Positions 16,891 to 25,368 of a stretch of 64,000 nt of DNA are shown here, one piece after another. Under the pieces are notes generated by a model. That model saw only the letters and a program-made list of their open reading frames with translations. It made no database searches and was not told the origin of the DNA. The stretch is from Curtobacterium sp. MCBD17_013 (GTDB lineage: Bacteria; Actinomycetota; Actinomycetes; Actinomycetales; Microbacteriaceae). The first letter of the stretch is position 1; the number at the start of each line of letters is the position of its first letter. A program made the position numbers and the translations under genes. The DNA lies in the NCBI RefSeq assembly GCF_003234565.1, contig NZ_QKTU01000001.1, forward strand, positions 496,001 through 560,000. Direction: 5' to 3'.

Positions 16891-17588
16891 CCGCCACCAT
16901 CACCCTGCAGACCTCGGTCGCCGAGGCGCTCGTCGGTCAGCTCCCGACCCCCACGCCCCTGCGCGCCACCCCGCTCACGCCGGGAGCGGCGAGCGGTGCC
17001 GCCGGGCAGGCGGGCGGCGCGGTCGTCGCGTCGTTCGTCGGTGCGCTGTCGGCCGACCTCGCGCTCGTGCTCCTCGACCTCGACGGCATGACGGCCGCCG
17101 GCGGCGTCGACGCGCCGCTCGTCTCGGTGACGGACGTCGTCCGGCCAGCGCTCGAGGCGGCGGCCGGCATGCTCGGCGTGGGCGTGCTCGGCGAGGCCGT
17201 GCGCGCGTCCGCCGCGTCGCTCCTGCTCGACCCCCAGACCACCGTGTTCGAGCTGAGCGCCGCGGGCGTCCCGGCGGGGTGGTTCGCCATCCGCATCCGC
17301 GAGGACGCACCCGCGGCCGCGGCCGTCGCCTCGTCTATCAGCGGCAACCTCGGCCGGATCAACAACGTCGAGATGGCGCTCACCGTCGAGATCGGTCGCA
17401 CCCGCATGGCCGTCCGTGACGTCCTGGGCCTCGAGCCCGGGGCCGTCGTGGAACTCGACCGATCCGCCGGCGCACCGGCCGACGTGCTGCTCAACGGCCG
17501 CCTCATCGCGCACGGCGAGGTGGTCGTCGTCGACCAGGACTACGCCGTCCGCATCACGAAGATCCTCGACGTCGCCGAGGGGATCTGA
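16887..17588 (+). CDS. fliN: Flagellar motor switch protein FliN
   Basis: The 233-aa protein has a C-terminal SpoA/FliN domain (about residues 155-230): VEMALTVEIGRTRMAVRDVL, PGAVVELDRSAGAPADVLLN and GEVVVVDQDYAVRITKIL. It is longer than enterobacterial FliN (about 137 aa). The N-terminal half, LALVLLDLDGM and VRPALEAAAGMLG, has a CheC/CheX-like feel as in FliY-type proteins, but phosphatase motifs are not clear. It forms the lower C-ring. The ATG overlaps the fliM stop by 4 bp. Confidence 0.93.
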   Translation: MTATITLQTSVAEALVGQLPTPTPLRATPLTPGAASGAAGQAGGAVVASFVGALSADLALVLLDLDGMTAAGGVDAPLVSVTDVVRPALEAAAGMLGVGVLGEAVRASAASLLLDPQTTVFELSAAGVPAGWFAIRIREDAPAAAAVASSISGNLGRINNVEMALTVEIGRTRMAVRDVLGLEPGAVVELDRSAGAPADVLLNGRLIAHGEVVVVDQDYAVRITKILDVAEGI

Positions 17589-17594
17589 CCCTCC

Positions 17595-18143
17595 GTGGAC
17601 ACCCTCGTCGTCGCCCTGCGGGTCGCGCTCTCCCTCGGCGTCGTGCTGGCCCTGCTCTGGTTCGTGCAGCGCCGCGTCGCGAAGAGCACGACCGGCTCGT
17701 CGCGTGGTCGCGGACGACGCTCGGCGGCGGTCCAGGTCGTCGCGCGCCAGGGGATCGGTGGCAAGGCCAGCGTCGTCGTCGTCGACGTCGAGGGTGAGCG
17801 GCTCGTCCTCGGGGTGACCGAGCAGCAGGTGGCCGTGCTCGCCTCCGGGACCGCGCCCGCGGCGTCGGCCGCGGGGTCCGACGCGGGGTCCGACGCGGGG
17901 TCCGACGCGACCGACCCGTTCCGGGCGGTCCTGGCGGCACAGGCTGCACCGTCCCTCCCGGCCGCCGCGCAGGCGCTCACCGAGGAGCCGGAGAGCGTCG
18001 CACCCGTCCTCCGGGCCCGCCCCCGCAACCGCCGCGCCGCGCACATCGCCGTGCCCACGCAGCAGCAGCTCCAGGGCTCGATCCTGTCGGCGGACACGTG
18101 GCGGCAGGCCGCCGCGGCCGTCCGCGCGAGGCGCGCCGGATGA
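17595..18143 (+). CDS. fliO: Flagellar biosynthesis protein FliO
   Basis: FliO assists FliP assembly of the export gate. The 182-aa protein has one N-terminal membrane span (VALRVALSLGVVLALLWFVQ) and a small cytoplasmic beta domain with VVARQGIGGKASVVVVDVEG and LVLGVTEQQVAVL, the family pattern. A disordered tail holds three tandem GSDA units and basic residues. Position between fliN and fliP confirms the call despite low sequence conservation in this family. Confidence 0.88.
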   Translation: MDTLVVALRVALSLGVVLALLWFVQRRVAKSTTGSSRGRGRRSAAVQVVARQGIGGKASVVVVDVEGERLVLGVTEQQVAVLASGTAPAASAAGSDAGSDAGSDATDPFRAVLAAQAAPSLPAAAQALTEEPESVAPVLRARPRNRRAAHIAVPTQQQLQGSILSADTWRQAAAAVRARRAG

Positions 18144-19057
18144 CGCTCGTCCCCGGCGGACGCACCCCGCTGCGTCCGCTCGTCCTCGCGCCCGGCGTCG
18201 GCCGGGAGGCCCGGAGCAGCCGAGCCCGCGCGGTCCGGGTCGCACGCATCGCCGTCCTGGTCTTCCTCGGTCTCGCAGCGGTCGTCGGCTTCCTCATGCT
18301 CACCGCTGGCGGCGCGCACGCCGCCGGCGTGGTCGGGCCGACCGCACCCGCGGCCCCCACCGCGCCCGCGACCCCGTCGACGAACGGCGGCCTCGACGTG
18401 TCCGTGAACGGGCCGGACGGCACCCCCTCGTCGGCGGTCGTCACCCTCGTCGGCATCACGCTGCTCAGCGTCGCACCCGCGTTGCTGCTCATGATGACGT
18501 CGTTCACGAAGATCTTCGTCGTCCTGTCGATGACTCGGAACGCGCTCGGACTGCAGTCGATCCCGCCGAACCAGGTGATCGCCGGGCTCGCCCTGTTCCT
18601 GTCCCTGTTCATCATGGGGCCGATCATCGGGCACATCAACGACGACGCCCTGCAGCCGTACCTCGCCGGGCACATCGACTTCCAGCACGCCGTGGACGTC
18701 GGCAGTGCGCCCCTGCGGAAGTTCATGCTCCACCAGACGCGGCAGGAGGACCTGGCGTTGATGACCCGCGCGGCCGGCCGGCCCAACCCGAAGAACGAGG
18801 CCGCGGTGGGGATGACGACGTTGGTCCCGGCGTTCATGATCTCGGAGCTCCGCAGCGCGTTCATCATCGGGTTCGTCATCTTCCTCCCGTTCCTCGTCAT
18901 CGACCTCGTCGTGTCCGCGGCGCTCCAGTCGATGGGCATGATGATGCTGCCGCCGGTGATGATCTCGCTGCCGTTCAAGGTGCTGCTCTTCGTGCTCGTC
19001 GACGGCTGGGGACTCATCATCAAGTCGCTCATCGAGAGCTACCAGGTGGTGTCGTGA
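18140..19057 (+). CDS. fliP: Flagellar export gate protein FliP
   Basis: FliP forms the core of the FliPQR export channel. The 305-aa protein has a long N-terminal leader with a hydrophobic segment ending TAGGAHAAG (signal-peptide-like). The FliP signature follows: LLLMMTSFTKIFVVLSMTRN, PPNQVIAGLALFLSLFIMGP, then MTTLVPAFMISELRSAFIIG and a C-terminal PPVMISLPFKVLLFVLVDGW. The ATG overlaps fliO by 4 bp; an upstream GTG at 18098 is less likely. Confidence 0.96.
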   Translation: MTLVPGGRTPLRPLVLAPGVGREARSSRARAVRVARIAVLVFLGLAAVVGFLMLTAGGAHAAGVVGPTAPAAPTAPATPSTNGGLDVSVNGPDGTPSSAVVTLVGITLLSVAPALLLMMTSFTKIFVVLSMTRNALGLQSIPPNQVIAGLALFLSLFIMGPIIGHINDDALQPYLAGHIDFQHAVDVGSAPLRKFMLHQTRQEDLALMTRAAGRPNPKNEAAVGMTTLVPAFMISELRSAFIIGFVIFLPFLVIDLVVSAALQSMGMMMLPPVMISLPFKVLLFVLVDGWGLIIKSLIESYQVVS

Positions 19058-19326
19058 ACCAACAAGCCGTCATCGACCTCGTCCTGCAGGCGCTCATCGT
19101 CGCGGGCAAGCTCGCCGCGCCCGTGCTCATCACGTCCCTCGTCGTCGGGTTCGCGATCTCGCTCCTGCAGTCGATCACGCAGATCCAGGAGGTCACGCTC
19201 GCGTTCGTCCCGAAGGCCCTCGCCGTCGCCGTCGCGCTCGTCGTGTGCGGCAACTGGATGATCGACGAGATCGTCGGGTTCACGCACTTCCTGTTCGACC
19301 AGATCCCGAACCTGCTCGGGAGCTGA
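19054..19326 (+). CDS. fliQ: Flagellar export gate protein FliQ
   Basis: A 90-aa two-span membrane protein, the usual length for FliQ. The family pattern is visible: KLAAPVLITSLVVGFAISLL, then QSITQIQEVTLAFVPK and a second hydrophobic hairpin ending in WMIDEIVGFTHFLFDQIP. It packs around FliP in the export gate. The GTG start overlaps the fliP stop by 4 bp. Confidence 0.96.
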   Translation: MNQQAVIDLVLQALIVAGKLAAPVLITSLVVGFAISLLQSITQIQEVTLAFVPKALAVAVALVVCGNWMIDEIVGFTHFLFDQIPNLLGS

Positions 19327-19327
19327 C

Positions 19328-20086
19328 GTGGACCTGTCGATCGACTTCGACCAGCTCGAGGGCACCATGCTCGCGGGCGTACGGATGGTGGCGTTCATCG
19401 TCATCGCGCCGCCGTTCTCGTACAAGGCGTTCCCCGGCACGGTCAAGGCGATGCTCGCGATGGGCCTGGCGCTCGCGGTCGCGCCACGGGCGGCAGCCCG
19501 GTACCACGCGCTCGACACCGGCGCGTTCGTCGTCGCGCTCGTCGTCGAGCTCGCCGTGGGACTGACCCTCGGGTTCCTGGTCTACCTCGTGTTCGCGGCG
19601 GTCCAGTCGGCCGGCGCGCTCGTCGACCTGTTCGGCGGGTTCACGCTCGCGCAGGCGTACGACCCGCAGTCCCAGGTGAACGGGGCGCAGTTCACGCGCC
19701 TGTTCGAGATGACGTCGCTCGCGCTCCTGTTCGCCTCGGGCGGGTACCAGCTCATCGTGGGCGGCCTGACCCGCTCGTTCGACGCGGTGCCGCTGGCCGG
19801 GTCGTTCTCGCTGGCCGACCCGGTGCACGCGATGCTCGCCGGCACGACGCAGATGTTCCTCTCGACACTCCAGATCGCGGGCCCGCTCGTCGTCGTGCTG
19901 TTCCTGTCCGACGTCGGCCTCGGCCTGCTCACCCGCGTCGCACCCGCGCTCAACGCGCTGCAGCTCGGGTACCCGATCAAGATCGGTCTGACCGTCATGT
20001 TCGCCGGCGCGTTGTTCATGGCGCTGCCGAGCGTCGTGTCCTCGCTCACGGGTGACGCGGTGACCCTGCTGACCGGAGGGCGGTGA
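19328..20086 (+). CDS. fliR: Flagellar export gate protein FliR
   Basis: A 252-aa hydrophobic protein with about six spans. Typical FliR segments are AGVRMVAFIVIAPPFSYKAF, VELAVGLTLGFLVYLVFAAV and GALVDLFGGFTLAQAYDPQS, with a C-terminal PIKIGLTVMFAGALFMALP. One FliR joins five FliP and four FliQ in the gate. GTG start one base after fliQ; the stop overlaps flhB. Confidence 0.96.
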   Translation: MDLSIDFDQLEGTMLAGVRMVAFIVIAPPFSYKAFPGTVKAMLAMGLALAVAPRAAARYHALDTGAFVVALVVELAVGLTLGFLVYLVFAAVQSAGALVDLFGGFTLAQAYDPQSQVNGAQFTRLFEMTSLALLFASGGYQLIVGGLTRSFDAVPLAGSFSLADPVHAMLAGTTQMFLSTLQIAGPLVVVLFLSDVGLGLLTRVAPALNALQLGYPIKIGLTVMFAGALFMALPSVVSSLTGDAVTLLTGGR

Positions 20087-21270
20087 CCATGTCCGACACC
20101 GGAGAACGCACCGAACAGGCGACCGAGAAGCGGATGAAGGAGGTCCACCGCAAGGGCCAGCTCAGCCGTTCGACCGACCTCAGCGCCTGGCTCGGGGTCG
20201 CCGCGGCCGCCGTCATGGTGCCGTCCACCATCGCATCGGCCGCCGCAGCGGGCACGGACCAGGTGTTCCGGATCGAGCGGGTGATCGCCCACCCGACGGT
20301 GGGCGCCGTCCGCGAGACCATGGCCGCCGACCTCGGCTCGATCGGGTCGACCCTCGCCCCGATGCTCGGCGTCGTCGCGGTCGTCGTGGCGGCCACCGCG
20401 ATCGCGCAGGGCGGCGTGCACATCAAGCGCATGACCGGCAACTACGAGCAGTTCAACCTGCTCACCGGCATCACCCGGGTGTTCGGCACCCAGGCGCTCT
20501 GGGGCGGCGCGAAGGCCCTGCTCAAGAGCGCGGTCGTCGGGCTCGTGCTCTGGGGGGCCGTGCAGGGCCTCGTGCCCGTGCTCATGTCCTCGGGGTCGCT
20601 GCCGCTCACCGCGGTGCTGCAGGCCGCCGGGAACGGCGCCGCCACGCTCCTCCGCGCGGCGATCGCGGCCGGCCTGCTCCTGGCGGCGGTCGACGTGTTC
20701 GTCGTCATGCGCCGGAACCGCAAGAAGACCCGGATGACGAAGAAGGAGGTCAAGGACGAGCACAAGAGCACGGACGGCGATCCCCACGTCAAGTCGCACC
20801 GGCGCTCCCGACAGCTCGCGATGAGCCGGAACCGCATGATCGGTGCGATCGCCACGGCCGACGTCGTCCTGACGAACCCGACGCACTTCGCGGTCGCGAT
20901 CCGGTACGAGCCGGGCAAGTCGGCACCGAAGGTCGTCGCCAAGGGCGCGGGCGCCGTCGCCGAGGTCATCCGCGACCGTGCCGAGGCGGACCGTGTCCCG
21001 ATCGTCCGCGACGTCCCGCTCACCCGTGCACTGCACGCCGCGTGCGAGATCGGCGCGGAGATCCCGGTCGACCTCTACACGCCCGTGGCCCGGGTCCTGT
21101 CGTTCGTCATGGCGCTCCGCGCCCGCGGCGCCGCCACCGGCGTGCACTCGGCCCCGCGTCCCACGACCGCCGACGAGGTCGCCACCGTCATCGCCGCCGA
21201 CCAGCTCGCCGGGGACGCCCTGCCCCGCCGCATCGGTCATGCCCGGACCACCGAAGGAGCCCCAGCGTGA
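20083..21270 (+). CDS. flhB: Flagellar export switch protein FlhB
   Basis: FlhB switches export from hook to filament substrates. The 395-aa protein begins GERTEQATEKRMKEVHRKGQ, has four membrane spans (to about residue 210) and a basic linker. The autocleavage site NPTH lies within VVLTNPTHFAVAIRYEPGKS (about residue 266). Ala-rich C-terminal extension. The GTG at 20083 overlaps fliR by 4 bp; the ATG two codons later is an alternative start. Confidence 0.96.
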   Translation: MTMSDTGERTEQATEKRMKEVHRKGQLSRSTDLSAWLGVAAAAVMVPSTIASAAAAGTDQVFRIERVIAHPTVGAVRETMAADLGSIGSTLAPMLGVVAVVVAATAIAQGGVHIKRMTGNYEQFNLLTGITRVFGTQALWGGAKALLKSAVVGLVLWGAVQGLVPVLMSSGSLPLTAVLQAAGNGAATLLRAAIAAGLLLAAVDVFVVMRRNRKKTRMTKKEVKDEHKSTDGDPHVKSHRRSRQLAMSRNRMIGAIATADVVLTNPTHFAVAIRYEPGKSAPKVVAKGAGAVAEVIRDRAEADRVPIVRDVPLTRALHAACEIGAEIPVDLYTPVARVLSFVMALRARGAATGVHSAPRPTTADEVATVIAADQLAGDALPRRIGHARTTEGAPA

Positions 21271-23321
21271 ACCGCAAGGACCTGCCCAAGCTCGCGGTGC
21301 CGATCGGCATCGTCGGCATCATCCTGCTGCTCATCATGCCGGTGCCGTCGTTCGTCCTCGACTTCCTCATCATCTGCAACATCCTGCTGGCGCTCGTCAT
21401 CCTGCTCACGACGCTGTTCGTGCGGAAGCCGCTCGACTTCTCGGTGTTCCCGTCGCTGCTGCTCGTCGCGACGCTGTTCCGGCTCGGACTCAACGTCGCG
21501 TCGACGCGACTGGTGCTCGGCAAGGGGTTCGCGGGCGACGTCATCCAGGCCTTCGGGCACGTCGCGGTCTCGGGGTCGGTGATCATCGGCGCGGTGATCT
21601 TCATGATCCTCGTCGTGATCCAGTTCGTCGTCGTCACGAAGGGCGCCGAGCGCGTGGCCGAGGTCGGGGCGCGGTTCACGCTCGACGCGATGCCCGGCAA
21701 GCAGATGGCCATCGACGCGGACCTCAACGCGGGACTCATCACCGACACCGTCGCCAAGGAGCGCCGGGCAGCGGTGTCCGCCGAGGCGGACTTCTACGGC
21801 GCGATGGACGGCGCCTCGAAGTTCGTCAAGGGGGACGCGATCGCGGGCATCCTCATCATCGTCATCAACCTGGTCGGCGGCATCGCGATCGGCATGGTGC
21901 AGAACGGGCTGTCGATCACCGACGCGTTGGGCAAGTACGGCATCCTGACGATCGGTGACGGCCTCGTGACGCAGATCCCGGCGCTGCTCATGGCGGTGTC
22001 CACGGGCATGATCGTCACCCGGTCGAACGCGGACGCCGACATGGGCTCCTCGGCCGCCGCGCAGCTGACGCAGTCCCGCAACGCGATCCTCATCGCGGGG
22101 ATAGCGGCCTGCGGCATGGCGTTCATCCCGGGCATGCCGATCGTCCCGTTCCTGCTCGTCGGGGCGGCGCTCCTCATCGTCGCGTACCGCCTCGGGGTCA
22201 CGGCGAAGGCCGATGCGGCCGCCGCGGAACGGGCCGAGCGGGCCGCGGCGGTCGCGCCGGCGGGGGACACCCCCGAGGACCTCATCGAGCAGATGCGGGT
22301 GCACGCGCTCGAGATCCTGCTCGCGCCCGACCTCGTCGACATGGTGTCCGGGGCCTCGGACGACCTGCTCGGGCGCGTCCGCGCCCTCCGCCGCAAGATC
22401 GCGGTCGACATGGGACTCGTCGTCCCGCCGGTGCGCACGCGGGACAGCGTCGACCTGCCGCCGTCGACGTACGCGATCCGCATCGCGGGGGTCGAGGCGG
22501 GCCGCGGCACCGCGCCGGCACGGAGCGTGCTCGCCCTCGGCGACCAGCTCGACGGGCTGCCGGGGGAGCCGACGACCGAGCCGGTGTTCGGGCTGGCCGG
22601 CAGGTGGGTTCCCGCCGAACTCCGGCACGCCGCCGAGATGACCGGCGCGACGGTGATCGACCGCGTGTCCGTGCTCGTCACGCACCTGCAGGCGATCATC
22701 GGGGACAACGCCGCCCGGCTGCTCACGCGTGAGGACGTCAAGGTCCTGACGGAGGGCGTCAAGCAGACCAACCCGGCAGCGGTCGAGGAACTCGTGCCGG
22801 GCATGCTGTCGATGGCCGAGCTCCAGCGTGTGCTGCAGGGCCTCCTGGCCGAGCGCGTGCCGATCAACGACCTCGGGCGCATCTGCGAGGCGCTGACGCT
22901 CCGGGCGAAGGTCTCGACGGACCCCGAGGGACTCGTCGAGGCGGCCCGTGCGGCGCTCGGCCCCGCCCTGGCCGCGCGCTACCTCGACGGCAGCGTGCTC
23001 CGGGTGATCATGATCGACCCCGGGCTCGAGCAGTCCATGCTCGAGGGGCTCCGCCCGTCCGAGCAGGGCACGCAGATCCTGCTCGACGCCCACCGGGTGG
23101 AGCAGGTGCTCGGATCGGTCCGCGATGCCGTGGGCGCCGTCGAGCACCAGGGCCTGTCGGCCGTGCTCGTGTGTGCGCCGCAGCTCCGTCCGGCGATCCA
23201 CCGCCTGGTGTCCGCCCAGTCCAACGGCCTGCCGGTGCTCTCCTACCAGGAGGCGACCGCCGCGGGCTCCACCATCGAGACCGTGGGAGTCGTCCGTGCC
23301 GCCGATCCGATCGCAGCGTAG
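21267..23321 (+). CDS. flhA: Flagellar export apparatus protein FlhA
   Basis: FlhA is the proton-coupled export engine and docking platform. Eight spans fill the first half (about residues 1-330), with the FHIPEP-family signature FSVFPSLLLVATLFRLGLNV and DALPGKQ-like DAMPGKQMAIDADLNAGLI. The cytoplasmic C-domain (about 350-684) includes TREDVKVLTEGVKQ and VLQGLLAERVPINDLG. At 684 aa the length is normal. The GTG overlaps the flhB stop; the 3' end overlaps the next frame by 26 bp. Confidence 0.97.
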   Translation: MNRKDLPKLAVPIGIVGIILLLIMPVPSFVLDFLIICNILLALVILLTTLFVRKPLDFSVFPSLLLVATLFRLGLNVASTRLVLGKGFAGDVIQAFGHVAVSGSVIIGAVIFMILVVIQFVVVTKGAERVAEVGARFTLDAMPGKQMAIDADLNAGLITDTVAKERRAAVSAEADFYGAMDGASKFVKGDAIAGILIIVINLVGGIAIGMVQNGLSITDALGKYGILTIGDGLVTQIPALLMAVSTGMIVTRSNADADMGSSAAAQLTQSRNAILIAGIAACGMAFIPGMPIVPFLLVGAALLIVAYRLGVTAKADAAAAERAERAAAVAPAGDTPEDLIEQMRVHALEILLAPDLVDMVSGASDDLLGRVRALRRKIAVDMGLVVPPVRTRDSVDLPPSTYAIRIAGVEAGRGTAPARSVLALGDQLDGLPGEPTTEPVFGLAGRWVPAELRHAAEMTGATVIDRVSVLVTHLQAIIGDNAARLLTREDVKVLTEGVKQTNPAAVEELVPGMLSMAELQRVLQGLLAERVPINDLGRICEALTLRAKVSTDPEGLVEAARAALGPALAARYLDGSVLRVIMIDPGLEQSMLEGLRPSEQGTQILLDAHRVEQVLGSVRDAVGAVEHQGLSAVLVCAPQLRPAIHRLVSAQSNGLPVLSYQEATAAGSTIETVGVVRAADPIAA

Positions 23322-24417
23322 TGCGCCGACGCTCGACGCCCTGCGCGCCGACGTCCGCGCCGAGTTCGGCCCGGCGGCCCGCATCGTCGCGGCCGAGCGG
23401 GTGACGACGGGCGGCATCGGCGGCCTGTTCCGGAAGCACCACTACGAGGCGACCGTCGAAGTGCCGGCGCCCGGCGACGAACCGGTGGCGCGCGTCGCCA
23501 TCGACGCGGGTGGGCCCCGTCGCGCCGGGATCCTCGCGTTGCTCGAGGACGCCGAGGCCCGGGAGGACCGGCTCGCCGCCGCCGACGCCGTCACGACCCG
23601 TCGTGGTCGCCGCGCTGCTGAGGAAGCGCGCGGGTCCCTCCGCCCCGTTCCCGGCATCCCGGCCTCGGGCAGGTCGGTGTCGTCCGGTCCCGGCCCGGGC
23701 GGTCCGCTCCTGGTGGGAGCAGACGAGGAGGTCGTCGCGACCCGCTCGGACGCCTTCGCTTCGCTCATGGACGACTTCACCTTCAACGGCCTGGCGCCGC
23801 GCGTCCCGCTCGGTGAGGCCCTCGGTGGGGCCGGGACGGCGACGCCCGCGGTGGGTCCGGCCGTTCCGCTGCCGTCCGACCGGGAGGACCGGCTCGTCGA
23901 GTCGACGCCCCTCACCCCGGTCGCGGCCGGCGTCGACGGGTTCGTGCAGGCTCCCGTCCCCGACGCGACGGACCGGATTCCCGACCCGCCCGCGGTCCGT
24001 CGCGCCGACGGTGACCTCGTGCTCGTCGTGGGCCGGTCCGCGGCGGTGACCGAGGTCCTCCCGGTCGTGGCGACCGCACACGCGCTCCGGATCCTGCCTG
24101 TCGAGGACCGGCGATCGGCGATCCTCGCCCGAGCCGCGGGGGTCCAGGAGGGCACGGCGGTCGTGTCGTCGTTCGTGTGGAGCGGTGCGGCGGACGACCC
24201 GGAGCGTGCCGCACGACTCGTGGGGATCGCGCCCGACCAGGTGTGGGTGGTCGTGGACGCGGGCCGCAAGCACGACGACACGGCGCGCGAGGTCCGCGCG
24301 GTGCAGCGGACGATCGGCGTGACCGGGGTCCTCAGCGTCGGGGCCGAGGACACGACGACGCCGGAGACCGTGCACATGCTCGGGTTCCCCGTGGTCGACG
24401 TCCGGAGCTGGCGGTGA
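23296..24417 (+). CDS. Degenerate FlhF-like protein lacking a GTP-binding P-loop
   Basis: The gene starts (GTG) inside the 3' end of flhA, where flhF usually lies. The N-terminus resembles the FlhF N-domain: TLDALRADVRAEFGPAARIV, then VTTGGIGGLFRKHHYEATVE. After a 190-residue low-complexity linker, the C-terminal third has alternating hydrophobic strands (DLVLVVGRSAAVTEVLPVVA, QVWVVVDAGRKHDD, MLGFPVVDVRSWR) like the SRP-type GTPase fold, but no GxxGxGKTT P-loop or DTAGR motif. It may be a non-catalytic remnant that still places or gates the flagellum. Family assignment is an inference from pattern and position. Confidence 0.6.
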   Translation: MPPIRSQRSAPTLDALRADVRAEFGPAARIVAAERVTTGGIGGLFRKHHYEATVEVPAPGDEPVARVAIDAGGPRRAGILALLEDAEAREDRLAAADAVTTRRGRRAAEEARGSLRPVPGIPASGRSVSSGPGPGGPLLVGADEEVVATRSDAFASLMDDFTFNGLAPRVPLGEALGGAGTATPAVGPAVPLPSDREDRLVESTPLTPVAAGVDGFVQAPVPDATDRIPDPPAVRRADGDLVLVVGRSAAVTEVLPVVATAHALRILPVEDRRSAILARAAGVQEGTAVVSSFVWSGAADDPERAARLVGIAPDQVWVVVDAGRKHDDTAREVRAVQRTIGVTGVLSVGAEDTTTPETVHMLGFPVVDVRSWR

Positions 24418-24474
24418 CCGTCGACGCGATCGGCGCCGTGCCGAGTCCGCACCGGGGGCTCCCCGCGCCCGTCC

Positions 24475-24485
24475 GCCGATAGGCT
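24475..24485 (+). promoter_or_regulatory. Promoter -10 region of csrA
   Basis: GCCGATAG (24475-24482) is a perfect sigma-28 -10 but has no TAAC at the right distance. The overlapping TAGGCT (24480-24485) lies 6 nt before the csrA ATG, as in leaderless housekeeping promoters here. Either sigma factor could use it. Confidence 0.45.
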
Positions 24486-24491
24486 GTCGGG

Positions 24492-24779
24492 ATGCTGGTG
24501 CTCACACGCAAGATCGGCGAGCGGATCCTCGTCGGTGAGGACATCGTCATCACCGTCCTCGACTCCCGCGGCGACGGCGTCCGCATCGGCATCGACGCCC
24601 CGCGCGGCGTCAAGATCCAGCGCGAAGAGGTCGTCGCCGCCGTCACCGAGGCGAACGTCGAGGCGAGCCGGTCCTCCAGCGATGCCGAAGCGCGGCTGCG
24701 CGCGGCGCTCGGTGCCCTGGGCGGGGGCGGCGGCGCCCCGGGTGGGGACCGTCGCGGCGACGCCGAGGAGCCTCGCTGA
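24492..24779 (+). CDS. csrA: Carbon storage/flagellar translation regulator CsrA
   Basis: CsrA is a dimeric RNA-binding protein that blocks translation, in Gram-positives typically of flagellin, and is countered by FliW. The first 60 residues are textbook CsrA: MLVLTRKIGERILVGEDIVI, then GVRIGIDAPRGVKIQREEV. The C-terminus is extended (95 aa against about 61 in E. coli) with Gly-rich and acidic residues. It closes the flagellar block; no fliW is in the window. The stop is followed by a weak AGCCTC/GAGGCT hairpin. Confidence 0.95.
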   Translation: MLVLTRKIGERILVGEDIVITVLDSRGDGVRIGIDAPRGVKIQREEVVAAVTEANVEASRSSSDAEARLRAALGALGGGGGAPGGDRRGDAEEPR

Positions 24780-24801
24780 GGCTGCCTCCCGGCTGACCGC
24801 G

Positions 24802-25368
24802 TCAGGCGAGCGCGACCAGCGCTGCGAACGCCCCGGCCCACAGCATGCTCGCGAGCGTGCCGATGATGAACCGTTCCCGGGCCTCCGCGCTGTCGAGCTC
24901 CGAGAACCGGCCGAGGCCCTTGATCGCGATCACCGCGGCGACGATCTCGAGTCGACCGACGAGGATCGCCGCGACCACCGCGATGCGTTCGAGGTGACCG
25001 ATCGCCGCGCCACCGCGGAGGACCTCGTGTCGCTGCCCGTCCCCGCGCTGATCGAGGATGAGGATGCCCCCGTTGCGCCCGGGCGTCGCGTCGCGGTGCG
25101 TCGCCAGGCGGAGCACGACGGCGGTGGCGGGTCCGCCGCCGACGACGCCGAGCACGCTCATGAGCACGGTCATGGCGCTCGCGAGTGCCGGGTCGGGGGC
25201 GGGGACGCCGACGTGGAACGCGAGCGCGAGTCCGCCGGCGGCGAGGGGCACGACCCCGGCGAGGCCGGCCGCCGTGCGGGGTTCCCGGCCCGAGGTGAGT
25301 GCGAGCACGCAGCAGACGAGCAGGACCACGGGGCCGACGATCCAGACGAGGACCTGCGCCGCGGTCAT
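24802..25368 (-). CDS. Hypothetical membrane protein coupled to SatD-like regulator
   Basis: The 188-aa protein has about five hydrophobic segments: VLVWIVGPVVLLVCCVLALT, LAGVVPLAAGGLALAFHVG, AMTVLMSVLGVVGGGPATAV, IAVVAAILVGRLEIVAAVIA and the C-terminal ASMLWAGAFAALVALA. Its ATG overlaps the stop of the SatD-like gene by 4 bp. The two probably form a regulator/membrane-effector unit controlled by the repeated palindromes upstream. The biochemical role is unknown. Confidence 0.75.
   Translation of the reverse strand: MTAAQVLVWIVGPVVLLVCCVLALTSGREPRTAAGLAGVVPLAAGGLALAFHVGVPAPDPALASAMTVLMSVLGVVGGGPATAVVLRLATHRDATPGRNGGILILDQRGDGQRHEVLRGGAAIGHLERIAVVAAILVGRLEIVAAVIAIKGLGRFSELDSAEARERFIIGTLASMLWAGAFAALVALA

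Noticed and set aside
16386-18245. 619-aa minus-strand frame opposite fliM, fliN and fliO
   Set aside because: Antisense shadow, Arg/Gly/Asp-rich with no recognisable fold; the plus strand carries coupled flagellar genes.
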